A stretch of DNA of 38,752 bases, from the NCBI GenBank assembly GCA_948744995.1, contig CAPZCD010000002.1:1-38752 (forward strand), in the 5' to 3' direction. Both the position numbers and the translations under genes were made by a program. Source of the stretch: an uncultured Rickettsiales bacterium. GTDB lineage: Bacteria; Pseudomonadota; Alphaproteobacteria; Rickettsiales; UBA1997. Of this stretch, positions 8,121-15,683 are shown in pieces (position 1 is the first letter of the stretch; the number at the start of each line of letters is the position of its first letter). Below the pieces are notes generated by a model, which made no database searches, was not told where the DNA came from, and saw nothing but the letters and a program-made list of their open reading frames with translations.

Positions 8121-8179
8121 TTAAAAATTTATTTTTCCTAATATCAATCTATCTTATTTTTTGCAGGAAAGAAAAAATT

Positions 8180-9046
8180 CTAATTCAAAAAATTCAGCCG
8201 AAACTTATTCGTAAGAATAGCTTCTTGAAATTCCCTAATACAATTCTCTATAGCTCCATTGAAACCTAAACTCGAATACGAATTACAATTATATCTACCA
8301 TAATTAGCCAATTCACCATTACATACCAACTTAAATTGAAAAATTACAGCTACAAAAAAATTATTTTCTATTTGTTCTTTCTCACAGATGGTATCAATAT
8401 ACAGCACATTATTAGACTTATTAGCTATTTTTATTCCATTATTCTTTAATGAAGCAGTTATATTATCTTCCAGAATAGTTAATCGGTCGTCTAAAAAAAC
8501 TATTTTTACCTCAAAATTATTCAACAATTTTTCCTTATCTTTTTCTATAAGATTATAATATTTAATATATTCCTCAGCATTAAATTTATTTATGAGATTA
8601 ATTGTTTCTATTTTATTTTTAGCCTCTATTATGGTATCTTCAAGTACAATAAATTTTTTTAGTCTGACAAAATCATTTTTATCTTTCAAAAAATCGACGG
8701 TATTTTTTATTCTTTTATTAATATCTTTCAAATCTTTAATTTGTTGTTTAAAGAGTTCTGCTTTAGCAACATTCAGTAATACATAAAAATACTTACCTTC
8801 ATTTTCAATTTTTTCCAGTTCGAAATCAGGAAAATTTATCCTTAAATTTTTATTGCCAGACGTTATTCTGTTTGCTATATTGTTTAGGGCCATAGTTGTA
8901 GCTGCTGCCATACTTAAACCACTACCTACACCATAGTAGTGAATATCAGTATCTTTTATTTGTTTGTTATACCAATCGGGAATAGCACCTAATGCTTTCC
9001 TACCGAAAGTAAAAAATAGTATGAAAATAAGATGTTTCATATGCAT
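8180..9046 (-). CDS. Exported LPP20-like protein
   Basis: The protein starts with a signal peptide (MKHLIFILFFTFGRKALG, cut before AIPDW) without a lipobox Cys. The first mature part, IPDWYNKQ then YYGVGSGLSMAAATTMALNNIANRI, fits the LPP20/FlgP-like envelope domain, whose members are often encoded with CsgG/LpoB-type lipoproteins. The middle (about 110-170) is charged and helical. The end has three Cys residues (in TICEKE, LVCNGE and YNCNSY) that could form disulfides in the periplasm. ATG at 9046 overlaps the hflC stop by one base (TGATG), so it is translationally coupled to hflKC; an ATG two codons later is also possible. Function is unknown. The domain call rests on pattern only. Confidence 0.6.
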   Translation of the reverse strand: MHMKHLIFILFFTFGRKALGAIPDWYNKQIKDTDIHYYGVGSGLSMAAATTMALNNIANRITSGNKNLRINFPDFELEKIENEGKYFYVLLNVAKAELFKQQIKDLKDINKRIKNTVDFLKDKNDFVRLKKFIVLEDTIIEAKNKIETINLINKFNAEEYIKYYNLIEKDKEKLLNNFEVKIVFLDDRLTILEDNITASLKNNGIKIANKSNNVLYIDTICEKEQIENNFFVAVIFQFKLVCNGELANYGRYNCNSYSSLGFNGAIENCIREFQEAILTNKFRLNFLN

Positions 9047-9900
9047 CAATTTCCGATGATATTCTTATATACAGGATTGTCTTGACTTATGATAACTTTG
9101 CTATTGTCTCTGGAGATAGTATTTTTACAAATTTCCATACTCTTATAAAATTCATAAAAATCCGGGTCTTTAGAAAAGGCCTTATTATAAATATTGGTTG
9201 CCATTAGCTCTCCTTCTCCTTTTAAAGCCTCTGCTTCTTTTTTAGCTTGAGCTAGCATTATCACACGTTCCTTATCAACAGTTGCTATTATTTTTTTCGA
9301 TTCTTCCTCTCCTTCTGCTCTAATTTGTTTAGCTTCCAAATTTCTTTCGGTTTGCATTCTTTTAAATATAGCTTCACTATTTTCTTTTGGTAAATCAGCT
9401 CTTATTATTCTGGTATCTATAATCTTTATACCATATTCCTTGACTTTTTTGTTAGTTTCATCTTCTATAGATTGCATTATTTGAGATCTTTTTTCGGATA
9501 ATAGATCTGCCATATTAAAACTACCTACTACTTGCCTTAAACTTGATTCCAATATGTTATTTAACTGCAAGACCAAATCCTTACCGGAGCTAGAGCTATT
9601 ATAAAATCTAACAGCATCTTCAATTATAAACTTTGCAAAAGCATTTACTATCAGTCTTTTTTGATCTAGAGCTATAACCTCTTTATCACTTACTCTTAGA
9701 TCCAACAGTCTATTATCAAATGCAGCTATATTCTCTATAAACGGTATTTTTAGGTGTAACCCGGCATCTCTTATTACTCTTACAGGTTTTCCGAATTGTA
9801 GTACTATTGTTTGTTCGGTTTGGTACACTATAAATACCGAATTTATTAGTAAAAATAACAAAAATATTATTGGGAAAAATGGTGAATTTTTATTTTTCAT
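9046..9900 (-). CDS. hflC: HflC, membrane protease modulator (SPFH family)
   Basis: HflC pairs with HflK in a large ring in the inner membrane that controls access of the FtsH protease to membrane proteins. The protein has one N-terminal membrane helix (FFPIIFLLFLLINSVFIVY) and a SPFH/band 7 domain (EQTIVLQFGKPVRVIRDAGLHLKIPFIENI), then a long charged helix. ATG at 9900 is preferred over an upstream in-frame start at 9918 because it gives the standard MKNK-helix beginning. It overlaps the hflK end by 11 bases, showing coupling. Length (284 residues) is usual. Confidence 0.94.
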   Translation of the reverse strand: MKNKNSPFFPIIFLLFLLINSVFIVYQTEQTIVLQFGKPVRVIRDAGLHLKIPFIENIAAFDNRLLDLRVSDKEVIALDQKRLIVNAFAKFIIEDAVRFYNSSSSGKDLVLQLNNILESSLRQVVGSFNMADLLSEKRSQIMQSIEDETNKKVKEYGIKIIDTRIIRADLPKENSEAIFKRMQTERNLEAKQIRAEGEEESKKIIATVDKERVIMLAQAKKEAEALKGEGELMATNIYNKAFSKDPDFYEFYKSMEICKNTISRDNSKVIISQDNPVYKNIIGN

Positions 9901-10936
9901 AACTATTACCACTATCAATGTTTAGGTGTTTCAAAAGACCGTTTGAAAGTTTTTTATCTATAAAAATTTTGTCTATGTCTTTCATAACAGTTTCTATACT
10001 GTCAAGATAAATTCTCTTTTTAGTCAAAGTTGGATTTTTCAGATAGGCTTCATAGATTTTTAAAAATCTGGATGATTCCCCTTCAGCTTTTGAAATAATA
10101 CTTTCTTTGTAGGCTTCGGCTTGTTTTAATATTTCTACCACTTCGCCTCTCGTTTTAGGTAATATATCATTTCGATAGGTCTCAGCTTCATTTATCATCC
10201 TTTCCTTATCAGCTTTTGCTGTTTGTACGTCTCTAAAAGCATCTATCACTTCTGATGGTGGGTCAACTCTTAGCAGTTGTACCAATACTATTTCTATGCC
10301 GCTCGCATAACTGTCTAATATTTCCTGTAGAAGTTCTTTAGCTTCATATTCTATATCTGATTTTTTACCTGCTAAAGCATCATCTATTTTTCTTTTGGCT
10401 ATAATCTCTCTCATAGCACTTTCAGCAGCCATTCGTATGGTTAGTCTATTTTTTTGTATGCTGAATAGGTAATTTTTAACATCATTGATACGCCATTGAA
10501 CTTCAAAATCTATATCTACTATATTTTCATCTCCCGTTAACATTAAACTTTCGTTATTAATATTTATTTGAGTTTTATCTTTGGTTCTAAAACCAAATTC
10601 CTCCTTGTTTATGTTGGTGACCGGAACTCTGTAAAGTTTGCCGATAGGTGCCGGTAGCATGTAGTTGAGACCAGGATTTATGATTTTATAAAATTTACCA
10701 AAATAAAGAACTACACCTTTTTGATTTGTGTTTATTTTGCAAAATCCACACATTAACCATAATAGCATAACTATAAAGATAGTGTTTGTGATGTCCATTT
10801 TAATTGATACTACTTTTACTATGGCATTATCATCCACTATAGCATCATTATCATTATTTATATCGTCGTTTACTTGTTTTTTTTCTTTTTTATTATCCTC
10901 GTTATTCCAAGGATTTTTATCAAATTTATCTGGCAT
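9890..10936 (-). CDS. hflK: HflK, membrane protease modulator (SPFH family)
   Basis: HflK is the partner of HflC in the FtsH-regulating SPFH complex. The protein has a cytosolic start of about 45 residues, here rich in Asn/Asp/Lys instead of the more common Gly-rich start, then a membrane helix (about 49-66), the band 7 domain (NQKGVVLYFGKFYKIINPGLNYMLP) and a coiled-coil part ending near GNSYEK. The 348 residues are normal for HflK. The gene follows the acidic membrane protein gene by 11 bases and overlaps hflC, so all three and the LPP20-like gene are probably one operon. Confidence 0.94.
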   Translation of the reverse strand: MPDKFDKNPWNNEDNKKEKKQVNDDINNDNDAIVDDNAIVKVVSIKMDITNTIFIVMLLWLMCGFCKINTNQKGVVLYFGKFYKIINPGLNYMLPAPIGKLYRVPVTNINKEEFGFRTKDKTQININNESLMLTGDENIVDIDFEVQWRINDVKNYLFSIQKNRLTIRMAAESAMREIIAKRKIDDALAGKKSDIEYEAKELLQEILDSYASGIEIVLVQLLRVDPPSEVIDAFRDVQTAKADKERMINEAETYRNDILPKTRGEVVEILKQAEAYKESIISKAEGESSRFLKIYEAYLKNPTLTKKRIYLDSIETVMKDIDKIFIDKKLSNGLLKHLNIDSGNSYEK

Positions 10937-10947
10937 AATATTTGTAG

Positions 10948-12255
10948 TTATTCATCTTTTGTTGGACTATTAAGCCTTTCTTTAAGCTTCTTTATTTTTG
11001 TAGCTAAGTCTTCTTCCGGTGTTGTTTCTGGTTTGGTTTTCTCTTCCGTTTGACTTTCATTACTATCATTTTTTTCTTCAGAAATGTCTTCCTCAACATT
11101 TACCTCTTCGTTTTCTTTTTCATTTGTTTCTTCATCTTCAACTTCTTCAATATCCTCAATATCTATTTCTTCCTCTTCCTCTTCCTCTTCTTCCTGATCA
11201 TCACCATCATTCTTATCTTCTTCTATATCTACCTCTCCTTCAGATTCAATTTCTGTAATTTCTTCATCCTCTCCTTTTTCTGTATCTTCTCCCTCTTTTA
11301 CGTCTTCGTTGCTGTCCTCATCCTCATCCTCATCTTTTTCGACTGCAGTACTTTCGGCTTCCGTATCTTTATTTTCACTATCTATTGTATTATCCTGTGT
11401 ATCTTCCTCAATCTCACCTTCACCTTCTTTAATTGCTTCTTCATCAACTATATCTTCTGCATCCTGTTCGTTTTCATCTTTTTCTATACTTCCATCTGTG
11501 TTTCCTGTACTGTTTTCCTCAGTATCTTCTTCCTCTTCTTCGACACCCTGTATATCCTCATTTTCTTCTAAAAAACTGTCTAGAGCATCTTGTTCTTCAT
11601 CTGTTTTCTGATTTTCTACTATGGTTTCTATAGGAGTTGTTTCTAAATCAATTTCACCAGGGTTAAAGTCTCTATCTATATCCTCATCTGTTTCTTCAGT
11701 TTCTTTTGAAGTAGTTGATTCATCTTCGTAAATTTCTTCTTTAGTTTCGTCTTCGATTAATGGACTGTTTCCCGTAATTTCTAGAGTTTCTACTACTGTT
11801 GGTTTTATGTTTTTTATTAAATCCTCAAGAACATCAAGCTTATCAATAAAATCTTTTTTAATTTCTTCTATCTTGTTTTCTAAAGTTGAAAACTTTTCAT
11901 TTAAATCTTGAAACTGTGTGTCATAATCATTGTCTCTAACACTTTCAGTATTTGAGATTTTTTCAATATTTTTCTTAAGGCTTGCAACTTCATTTATGGT
12001 AGCTTTTATGTATGTGTTTGTTTCCGCTATTGCATTTTTTGTACTATCGTTTTTAAGAACCTTGAAAATATCATTAATTTTTACATTAAGTCCATCAATT
12101 TTATCGGCCAATTCACTATTATTTGTGCTGGAATTTTCATTGTAGGAAATATTGCCACTTGTTCCTGTTCCTTGGCTAGAAGATTTAGTAAGGTCCAATA
12201 TTAAACTTATAATTAAGCATAGGATTGCACTTGAAATTAAAATTGATATTGACAT
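10948..12255 (-). CDS. Membrane-anchored coiled-coil protein with a long acidic low-complexity region
   Basis: No family recognised. The 435-residue protein has a single N-terminal membrane helix (about 4-21), a Ser/Asn/Gly linker, a coiled-coil segment (about 50-150, repeated heptad-like text such as LADKIDGLNVKINDIFKVL and FSTLENKIEEIKKDFIDKL), then about 240 residues dominated by Glu and Asp including a run of nine Glu, and a short basic end (KIKKLKERLNSP). DNA in this part contains tandem GAGGAA- and GATGAG-type codon repeats (about 11164-11193 and 11316-11334, seen as TTCCTC and ATCCTC on the plus strand), which can change length by slippage. It is the first gene of the hflKC operon, 11 bases ahead of hflK. 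Orientation in the membrane, and therefore where the acidic part lies, is not certain. Confidence 0.75.
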   Translation of the reverse strand: MSISILISSAILCLIISLILDLTKSSSQGTGTSGNISYNENSSTNNSELADKIDGLNVKINDIFKVLKNDSTKNAIAETNTYIKATINEVASLKKNIEKISNTESVRDNDYDTQFQDLNEKFSTLENKIEEIKKDFIDKLDVLEDLIKNIKPTVVETLEITGNSPLIEDETKEEIYEDESTTSKETEETDEDIDRDFNPGEIDLETTPIETIVENQKTDEEQDALDSFLEENEDIQGVEEEEEDTEENSTGNTDGSIEKDENEQDAEDIVDEEAIKEGEGEIEEDTQDNTIDSENKDTEAESTAVEKDEDEDEDSNEDVKEGEDTEKGEDEEITEIESEGEVDIEEDKNDGDDQEEEEEEEEEIDIEDIEEVEDEETNEKENEEVNVEEDISEEKNDSNESQTEEKTKPETTPEEDLATKIKKLKERLNSPTKDE

Positions 12256-12343
12256 ATTTATAATCTATTGTTACAAGATAGCATAAGAATATACGTTATT
12301 TTACTATTTTCAAGAAAATATTTATGAATAAATGCTTTTAAAT

Positions 12344-13687
12344 ATGAATAAAAATCTATCAGTAGTAATACTAGCTGCTGGAAAAGGTACGAGGATGAAG
12401 TCGGATATTTCAAAACCGATGCATAAGATTGGTGGTTTAGAAATGATTTCACATATTTCTAAAACAGTGGATGAGGTTAATGCTAAAGAAATTATTGTTG
12501 TTGTATCTGAAGAAAATATTGATGATATGAAAAAATGCTTACCTTCCAGCTATAAATTTGCTTTGCAGAAAGAGAGAAAAGGTACAGGTGATGCAGTAAA
12601 AATTGCTTTAGATTCTATAGCGAACCCTACTGATCCGATACTTATAACTTATGGTGATATGCCGTTGGTGGAGGCTAATACCTATTCAACCATGCTAAAT
12701 AAACTCCAAACAGAAGGTACGTCTATTGTTGCACTTGGTTTTCATGTAAAAGATACAAATAGCAGATACGGAAGATTTAAATTAAACGATGATGGTGAAT
12801 TAACTGCCATAGTTGAATTTAAGGATGCAAATGAGCAAGAAAGAAAAAATACCCTATGTAATGCAGGAATATATGTGGTTAAGGATGTTAGCTTGCTTAG
12901 AAAATTGCTGGATAAAGTTGATAATAAAAATGCGAGTGGTGAATATTATCTTACGGATATTATAAAGATAGCTAATGAATTTGGATTAAAATGTGTGTAT
13001 AATATAGCCAGCGAAAAGGAGGTTATGGGCGTTAACTCTAGAAGTGAACTTTCGGTGGCTGAAAAAATATATCAAGATAGAAGAAGGCAAGAATTTATGG
13101 CTAATGGTGTGACATTACAAGACCCCGATACAACGTATTTTTCGTATGATACCTTGATAGAAAATGACGTTATTGTTGAACCGAATGTGGTATTTTTAAA
13201 TGGTGTTAAGGTTGGTAGTGGTTCCATAATTAAGTCTTTTTCCTATCTGGAAAGTTGCGAAGTCGGTAATAACGTTACAATTGGACCCTTTGCAAGAATA
13301 AGACCGGAAACTATACTAAAATCTGATTGTAGAATAGGTAATTTTTGTGAAATTAAAAAATCAACTATTGGTATTGGAACAAAAGTTAGTCATCTGACAT
13401 ATATAGGTGATACGGAAATTGGGGATAATACTAATATTGGTGCCGGAACAATAACGTGTAACTACAATGGATATACAAAATTTGGGACAAAAATTGGTAA
13501 TAATTCGTTTATTGGATCTAATACCGTTATGATTGCACCCGTTAAAGTTGGTAATAATTCTATGACGGCGGCAGGTAGTGTTATTACAGATAATGTGGAA
13601 GATGGAGATATAGCTATTTCTAGAACTCAACAGAAGAATATAGAGCAGGGAATGGTAAGATATAGATCTAAAATGGAGAAAAAATAA
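12344..13687 (+). CDS. glmU: Bifunctional GlmU: GlcN-1-P acetyltransferase / GlcNAc-1-P uridyltransferase
   Basis: GlmU makes UDP-GlcNAc, the precursor of peptidoglycan and lipid A. The N-terminal pyrophosphorylase domain starts SVVILAAGKGTRMKSDISKPMHKIGG, with YGDMPLV and the NAGIY motif further on. The C-terminal half is a left-handed beta helix of hexapeptide repeats (about 265 on) with RIRPE, GNFCEIKKS, THLTYIGD-like SHLTYIGD and NIGAGTITCNYNG, all typical of the acetyltransferase site. The ATG at 12344 gives the standard MNKNLSVVILAAG start; an ATG four codons upstream (12332) is possible. The stop overlaps the lgt start by one base (TAATG). GlmU's presence implies a cell that still makes amino-sugar envelope components. 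Confidence 0.97.
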   Translation: MNKNLSVVILAAGKGTRMKSDISKPMHKIGGLEMISHISKTVDEVNAKEIIVVVSEENIDDMKKCLPSSYKFALQKERKGTGDAVKIALDSIANPTDPILITYGDMPLVEANTYSTMLNKLQTEGTSIVALGFHVKDTNSRYGRFKLNDDGELTAIVEFKDANEQERKNTLCNAGIYVVKDVSLLRKLLDKVDNKNASGEYYLTDIIKIANEFGLKCVYNIASEKEVMGVNSRSELSVAEKIYQDRRRQEFMANGVTLQDPDTTYFSYDTLIENDVIVEPNVVFLNGVKVGSGSIIKSFSYLESCEVGNNVTIGPFARIRPETILKSDCRIGNFCEIKKSTIGIGTKVSHLTYIGDTEIGDNTNIGAGTITCNYNGYTKFGTKIGNNSFIGSNTVMIAPVKVGNNSMTAAGSVITDNVEDGDIAISRTQQKNIEQGMVRYRSKMEKK

Positions 13688-14493
13688 TGTTACAAATTGT
13701 TTTACCACTGTTTAATCCTAATGTGATTAGCATTGGTGGTTTAAATATACGATGGTATTCGTTAGCTTATCTGGTAGGTGTTATCTTTGTACTTAAGTTT
13801 ACAAAATACTATGATAAAAAGTTTGATCTAAAACTTGGTGATGAAAAATTTTATGATGATTTGGTGTTTTATGAGGTTTTAGGTATAGTAATCGGTGGAA
13901 GAATAGGATATTGTCTTATCTACAATTTTAGAGAGATTATAAAATCCCCGCTAAAAATATTTGCCATATGGGAAGGAGGAATGTCATTTCATGGTGGGCT
14001 TTTGGGTGTTATTTTGGCTAGCTACTACGTTTGTAAAAAGCATAAGATAGCTTTTTTTAGACTTACTGATGTTATTTCGATTTCTGCTCCAATTGCTCTT
14101 TTTTTTGGTAGATTGGCAAACTTTGTGAATTTGGAATTGTATGGTAGACCTACAAATGTTCCATGGGGTATGGTATTTCCTACTGCTGATAGTTTAGCTA
14201 GACATCCCAGTCAACTATACGAAGCATTTTTTGAGGGGATTATTTTATTTGCACTAATGCTATATGTAACAAAAAAATACCAGCTAAAGACCGATGGTTT
14301 AAATTCATCGGTCTTCTTGGTATTCTATGGGGTATTTAGAATTCTCTGCGAATTTTTTCGCGAACCAGATTGTCAAATTGGTTTTTTGTTTAATCACACA
14401 ACGCTCGGGCAATTACTTTCTCTTCTATCTATAGTTTTTGGAGTTTTAATCTTTATAATAAGAATAGAATCAAAAATTAATACTTCTACCTAA
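13687..14493 (+). CDS. lgt: Prolipoprotein diacylglyceryl transferase
   Basis: Lgt transfers diacylglycerol from phosphatidylglycerol to the lipobox Cys of prolipoproteins, the first step of lipoprotein maturation. The 268-residue protein has about seven membrane helices and the family motifs YEVLGIVIGGRIGYCLIYN, WEGGMSFHGGLLG, FFGRLANFVNLELYGRPT and HPSQLYEA. The essential His of HGG and the Arg of GGRIGY are present. Its presence agrees with the lipoproteins in this window, such as the CsgG-like one. Translationally coupled to glmU (one-base overlap). It ends one base before the convergent virB2-like gene. A 10-base perfect hairpin lies inside the reading frame (14287-14315). Confidence 0.97.
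   Translation: MLQIVLPLFNPNVISIGGLNIRWYSLAYLVGVIFVLKFTKYYDKKFDLKLGDEKFYDDLVFYEVLGIVIGGRIGYCLIYNFREIIKSPLKIFAIWEGGMSFHGGLLGVILASYYVCKKHKIAFFRLTDVISISAPIALFFGRLANFVNLELYGRPTNVPWGMVFPTADSLARHPSQLYEAFFEGIILFALMLYVTKKYQLKTDGLNSSVFLVFYGVFRILCEFFREPDCQIGFLFNHTTLGQLLSLLSIVFGVLIFIIRIESKINTST
14287..14315. repeat. Perfect 10-base hairpin inside lgt
   Basis: AAGACCGATG (14287-14296) and CATCGGTCTT (14306-14315) are exact inverted repeats with a nine-base loop. The stem has five G:C pairs, which stands out in this AT-rich sequence. It sits in the coding sequence of lgt, in the part for a polar loop between late helices. No run of T follows, so it is not a classic terminator. Confidence 0.6.
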
Positions 14494-14826
14494 TTATTTT
14501 TTACCCTCGCAAGCTGCATCGCCACCCGTAAACGCTTTAATTATGGTTGGTGCGCCAAATATACAAGCCATACCTAGTGAAAAGGTAAGTATAAGTGTCC
14601 AAGATACTTTACCACCCAAGAATGCTAGCGCTATACCCATACAAGCAAATGCTGCCAGTGCCTTACCAACACCACCCGTAAGGAAGCCCAAAACGTTGCA
14701 TATTAATCCTTCCAATGTAGTGCTTGTATCAACTTTATAAGTTTCTGAATTACCACTAGCCCTAGCAACATTGCTATTTGTGGTTAAGAATAATAGGGAA
14801 ATTAGAATAATAAATATTTTTTTCAT
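14494..14826 (-). CDS. virB2: VirB2-like type IV secretion pilin
   Basis: The 110-residue protein (from MKKIF) has a signal peptide ending VARA, a loop with Cys, and the two hydrophobic helices of TrbC/VirB2 pilins (about 43-64 and 69-90) with the Gly-rich turn GGKVSW between them and FGAPTIIKAF at the end. The text ICNVLGFLTGGVGKALAAFACMGIALAFLGGKVSW closely follows rickettsial VirB2 proteins. VirB2 builds the extracellular pilus of the T4SS, and Rickettsiales often keep scattered extra copies. An upstream in-frame start at 14868 exists, but the MKKIF start gives a proper signal peptide. No other T4SS gene is in this window. Confidence 0.82.
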   Translation of the reverse strand: MKKIFIILISLLFLTTNSNVARASGNSETYKVDTSTTLEGLICNVLGFLTGGVGKALAAFACMGIALAFLGGKVSWTLILTFSLGMACIFGAPTIIKAFTGGDAACEGKK

Positions 14827-14887
14827 ATAAAATAGTGTATTGTTAGTAATAATTAGATTATTATGCATAAATTTTAAATTATCAATA

Positions 14888-15190
14888 CTATTTTTGCATA
14901 TTATTTAAATAATCTTTTAATAGTTCTAAATCTATTTCTTCAACATTGCTAGAGTAATCTTGGTTATTATGACTTTTTGCTCTATCTAAATTTATTTTTA
15001 AAAGTATATTTCCTAATTTACAAATTGCGGAAACAATACTTTCATTTTTTCCTATAATTGATTTTAAACAATCCTGATTTTCATTAATATTTCCATTTTC
15101 TATGTAGGTTTCTAAAAGATCCAAAAGGATAGCTATTAACTTTTCAAGTTTATCAAGTTTATTTTGATTCTCATTTATATCATCTACCAT
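14888..15190 (-). CDS. Small helical coiled-coil protein, function unknown
   Basis: No family recognised with confidence. The 100 residues have a heptad-like first helix (NKLDKLEKLIAILLDLLETYI), a linker, a second helix (VSAICKLGNILLKINLDRA) and an acidic end. There is no signal or membrane segment. It overlaps the preceding DUF3168-like gene by 11 bases, so the two are translationally coupled and may work together. Since the partner resembles a phage/gene-transfer-agent tail protein, a packaging role such as a small terminase-like helical protein can be imagined, but nothing in the sequence proves it. Confidence 0.6.
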   Translation of the reverse strand: MVDDINENQNKLDKLEKLIAILLDLLETYIENGNINENQDCLKSIIGKNESIVSAICKLGNILLKINLDRAKSHNNQDYSSNVEEIDLELLKDYLNNMQK

Positions 15191-15581
15191 TTATTTCATT
15201 GATAACAAATTTAAATTTTAGATTACTATTCCAGACCGAGTTTAAACCATTATACATTTCCAAAGAACTACTTTCACAAATTATATCTACTATTGTAGAA
15301 TTGTCTATTTTAGTATTTAATAATTTTGTCAAATTTTCCCTTATTTCTTCAGTTACTTCAATTATCTTCATATTTGTCTCATTTTTATCAAAAATTTTAA
15401 TACTTATCCGCACATTGTGTTTTTTACTGGCAAAAAATTCTTCAATTTTACTTGTTTCCAGCTCGAGTATTATATAAGGGAAATTAATATCTTTATTGGA
15501 GCAGGAATAAACTTTAATGTTTTGTTTATTACCGGATAATAAATTGTATAGTAACTTTTGCAATTTTTGAATAATATTCAT
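15180..15581 (-). CDS. DUF3168-like protein (possible phage/GTA tail terminator)
   Basis: From the ATG at 15581 this encodes 133 residues. Its order of elements matches DUF3168: starting helix QKLQKLLYNLLSG, VYSCSN, FPYIILELETSKIEEF, a VRISIKIFDKNE strand, helix IIEVTEEIRENLTKLL, and a closing strand NSNLKFKFVIN. DUF3168 proteins (for example gp8 of the Rhodobacter gene transfer agent) cap tail tubes. A longer in-frame start at 15704 would overlap the divergent TMEM43-like gene and add about 41 residues not expected in this family, so the short form is chosen. No other tail or head gene is near, so this would be a remnant or a co-opted single gene. The assignment is by pattern. Confidence 0.5.
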   Translation of the reverse strand: MNIIQKLQKLLYNLLSGNKQNIKVYSCSNKDINFPYIILELETSKIEEFFASKKHNVRISIKIFDKNETNMKIIEVTEEIRENLTKLLNTKIDNSTIVDIICESSSLEMYNGLNSVWNSNLKFKFVINEINGR

Positions 15582-15683
15582 AATTATATATTTTAATGTT
15601 GCTTTTTCTATAAAATATTCTATAAAATAATCATTAGGAAGTATAATTAACCCTATTTCTGCAGGTACATTAGGTATATAGAG

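Noticed and set aside
11160..11340. Tandem TTCCTC / ATCCTC repeats
   Set aside because: Regarded as codon repeats of a Glu/Asp tract, not CRISPR or a satellite, because the units are six bases, have no spacers and stay in frame with the acidic protein.
11050..11571. Long plus-strand open frame (173 codons) of mostly Phe, Ile and Leu
   Set aside because: It is the antisense of the Glu/Asp-rich repeats in the acidic protein gene. GAA/GAT codons read backwards as TTC/ATC, so the frame is an artefact of composition.
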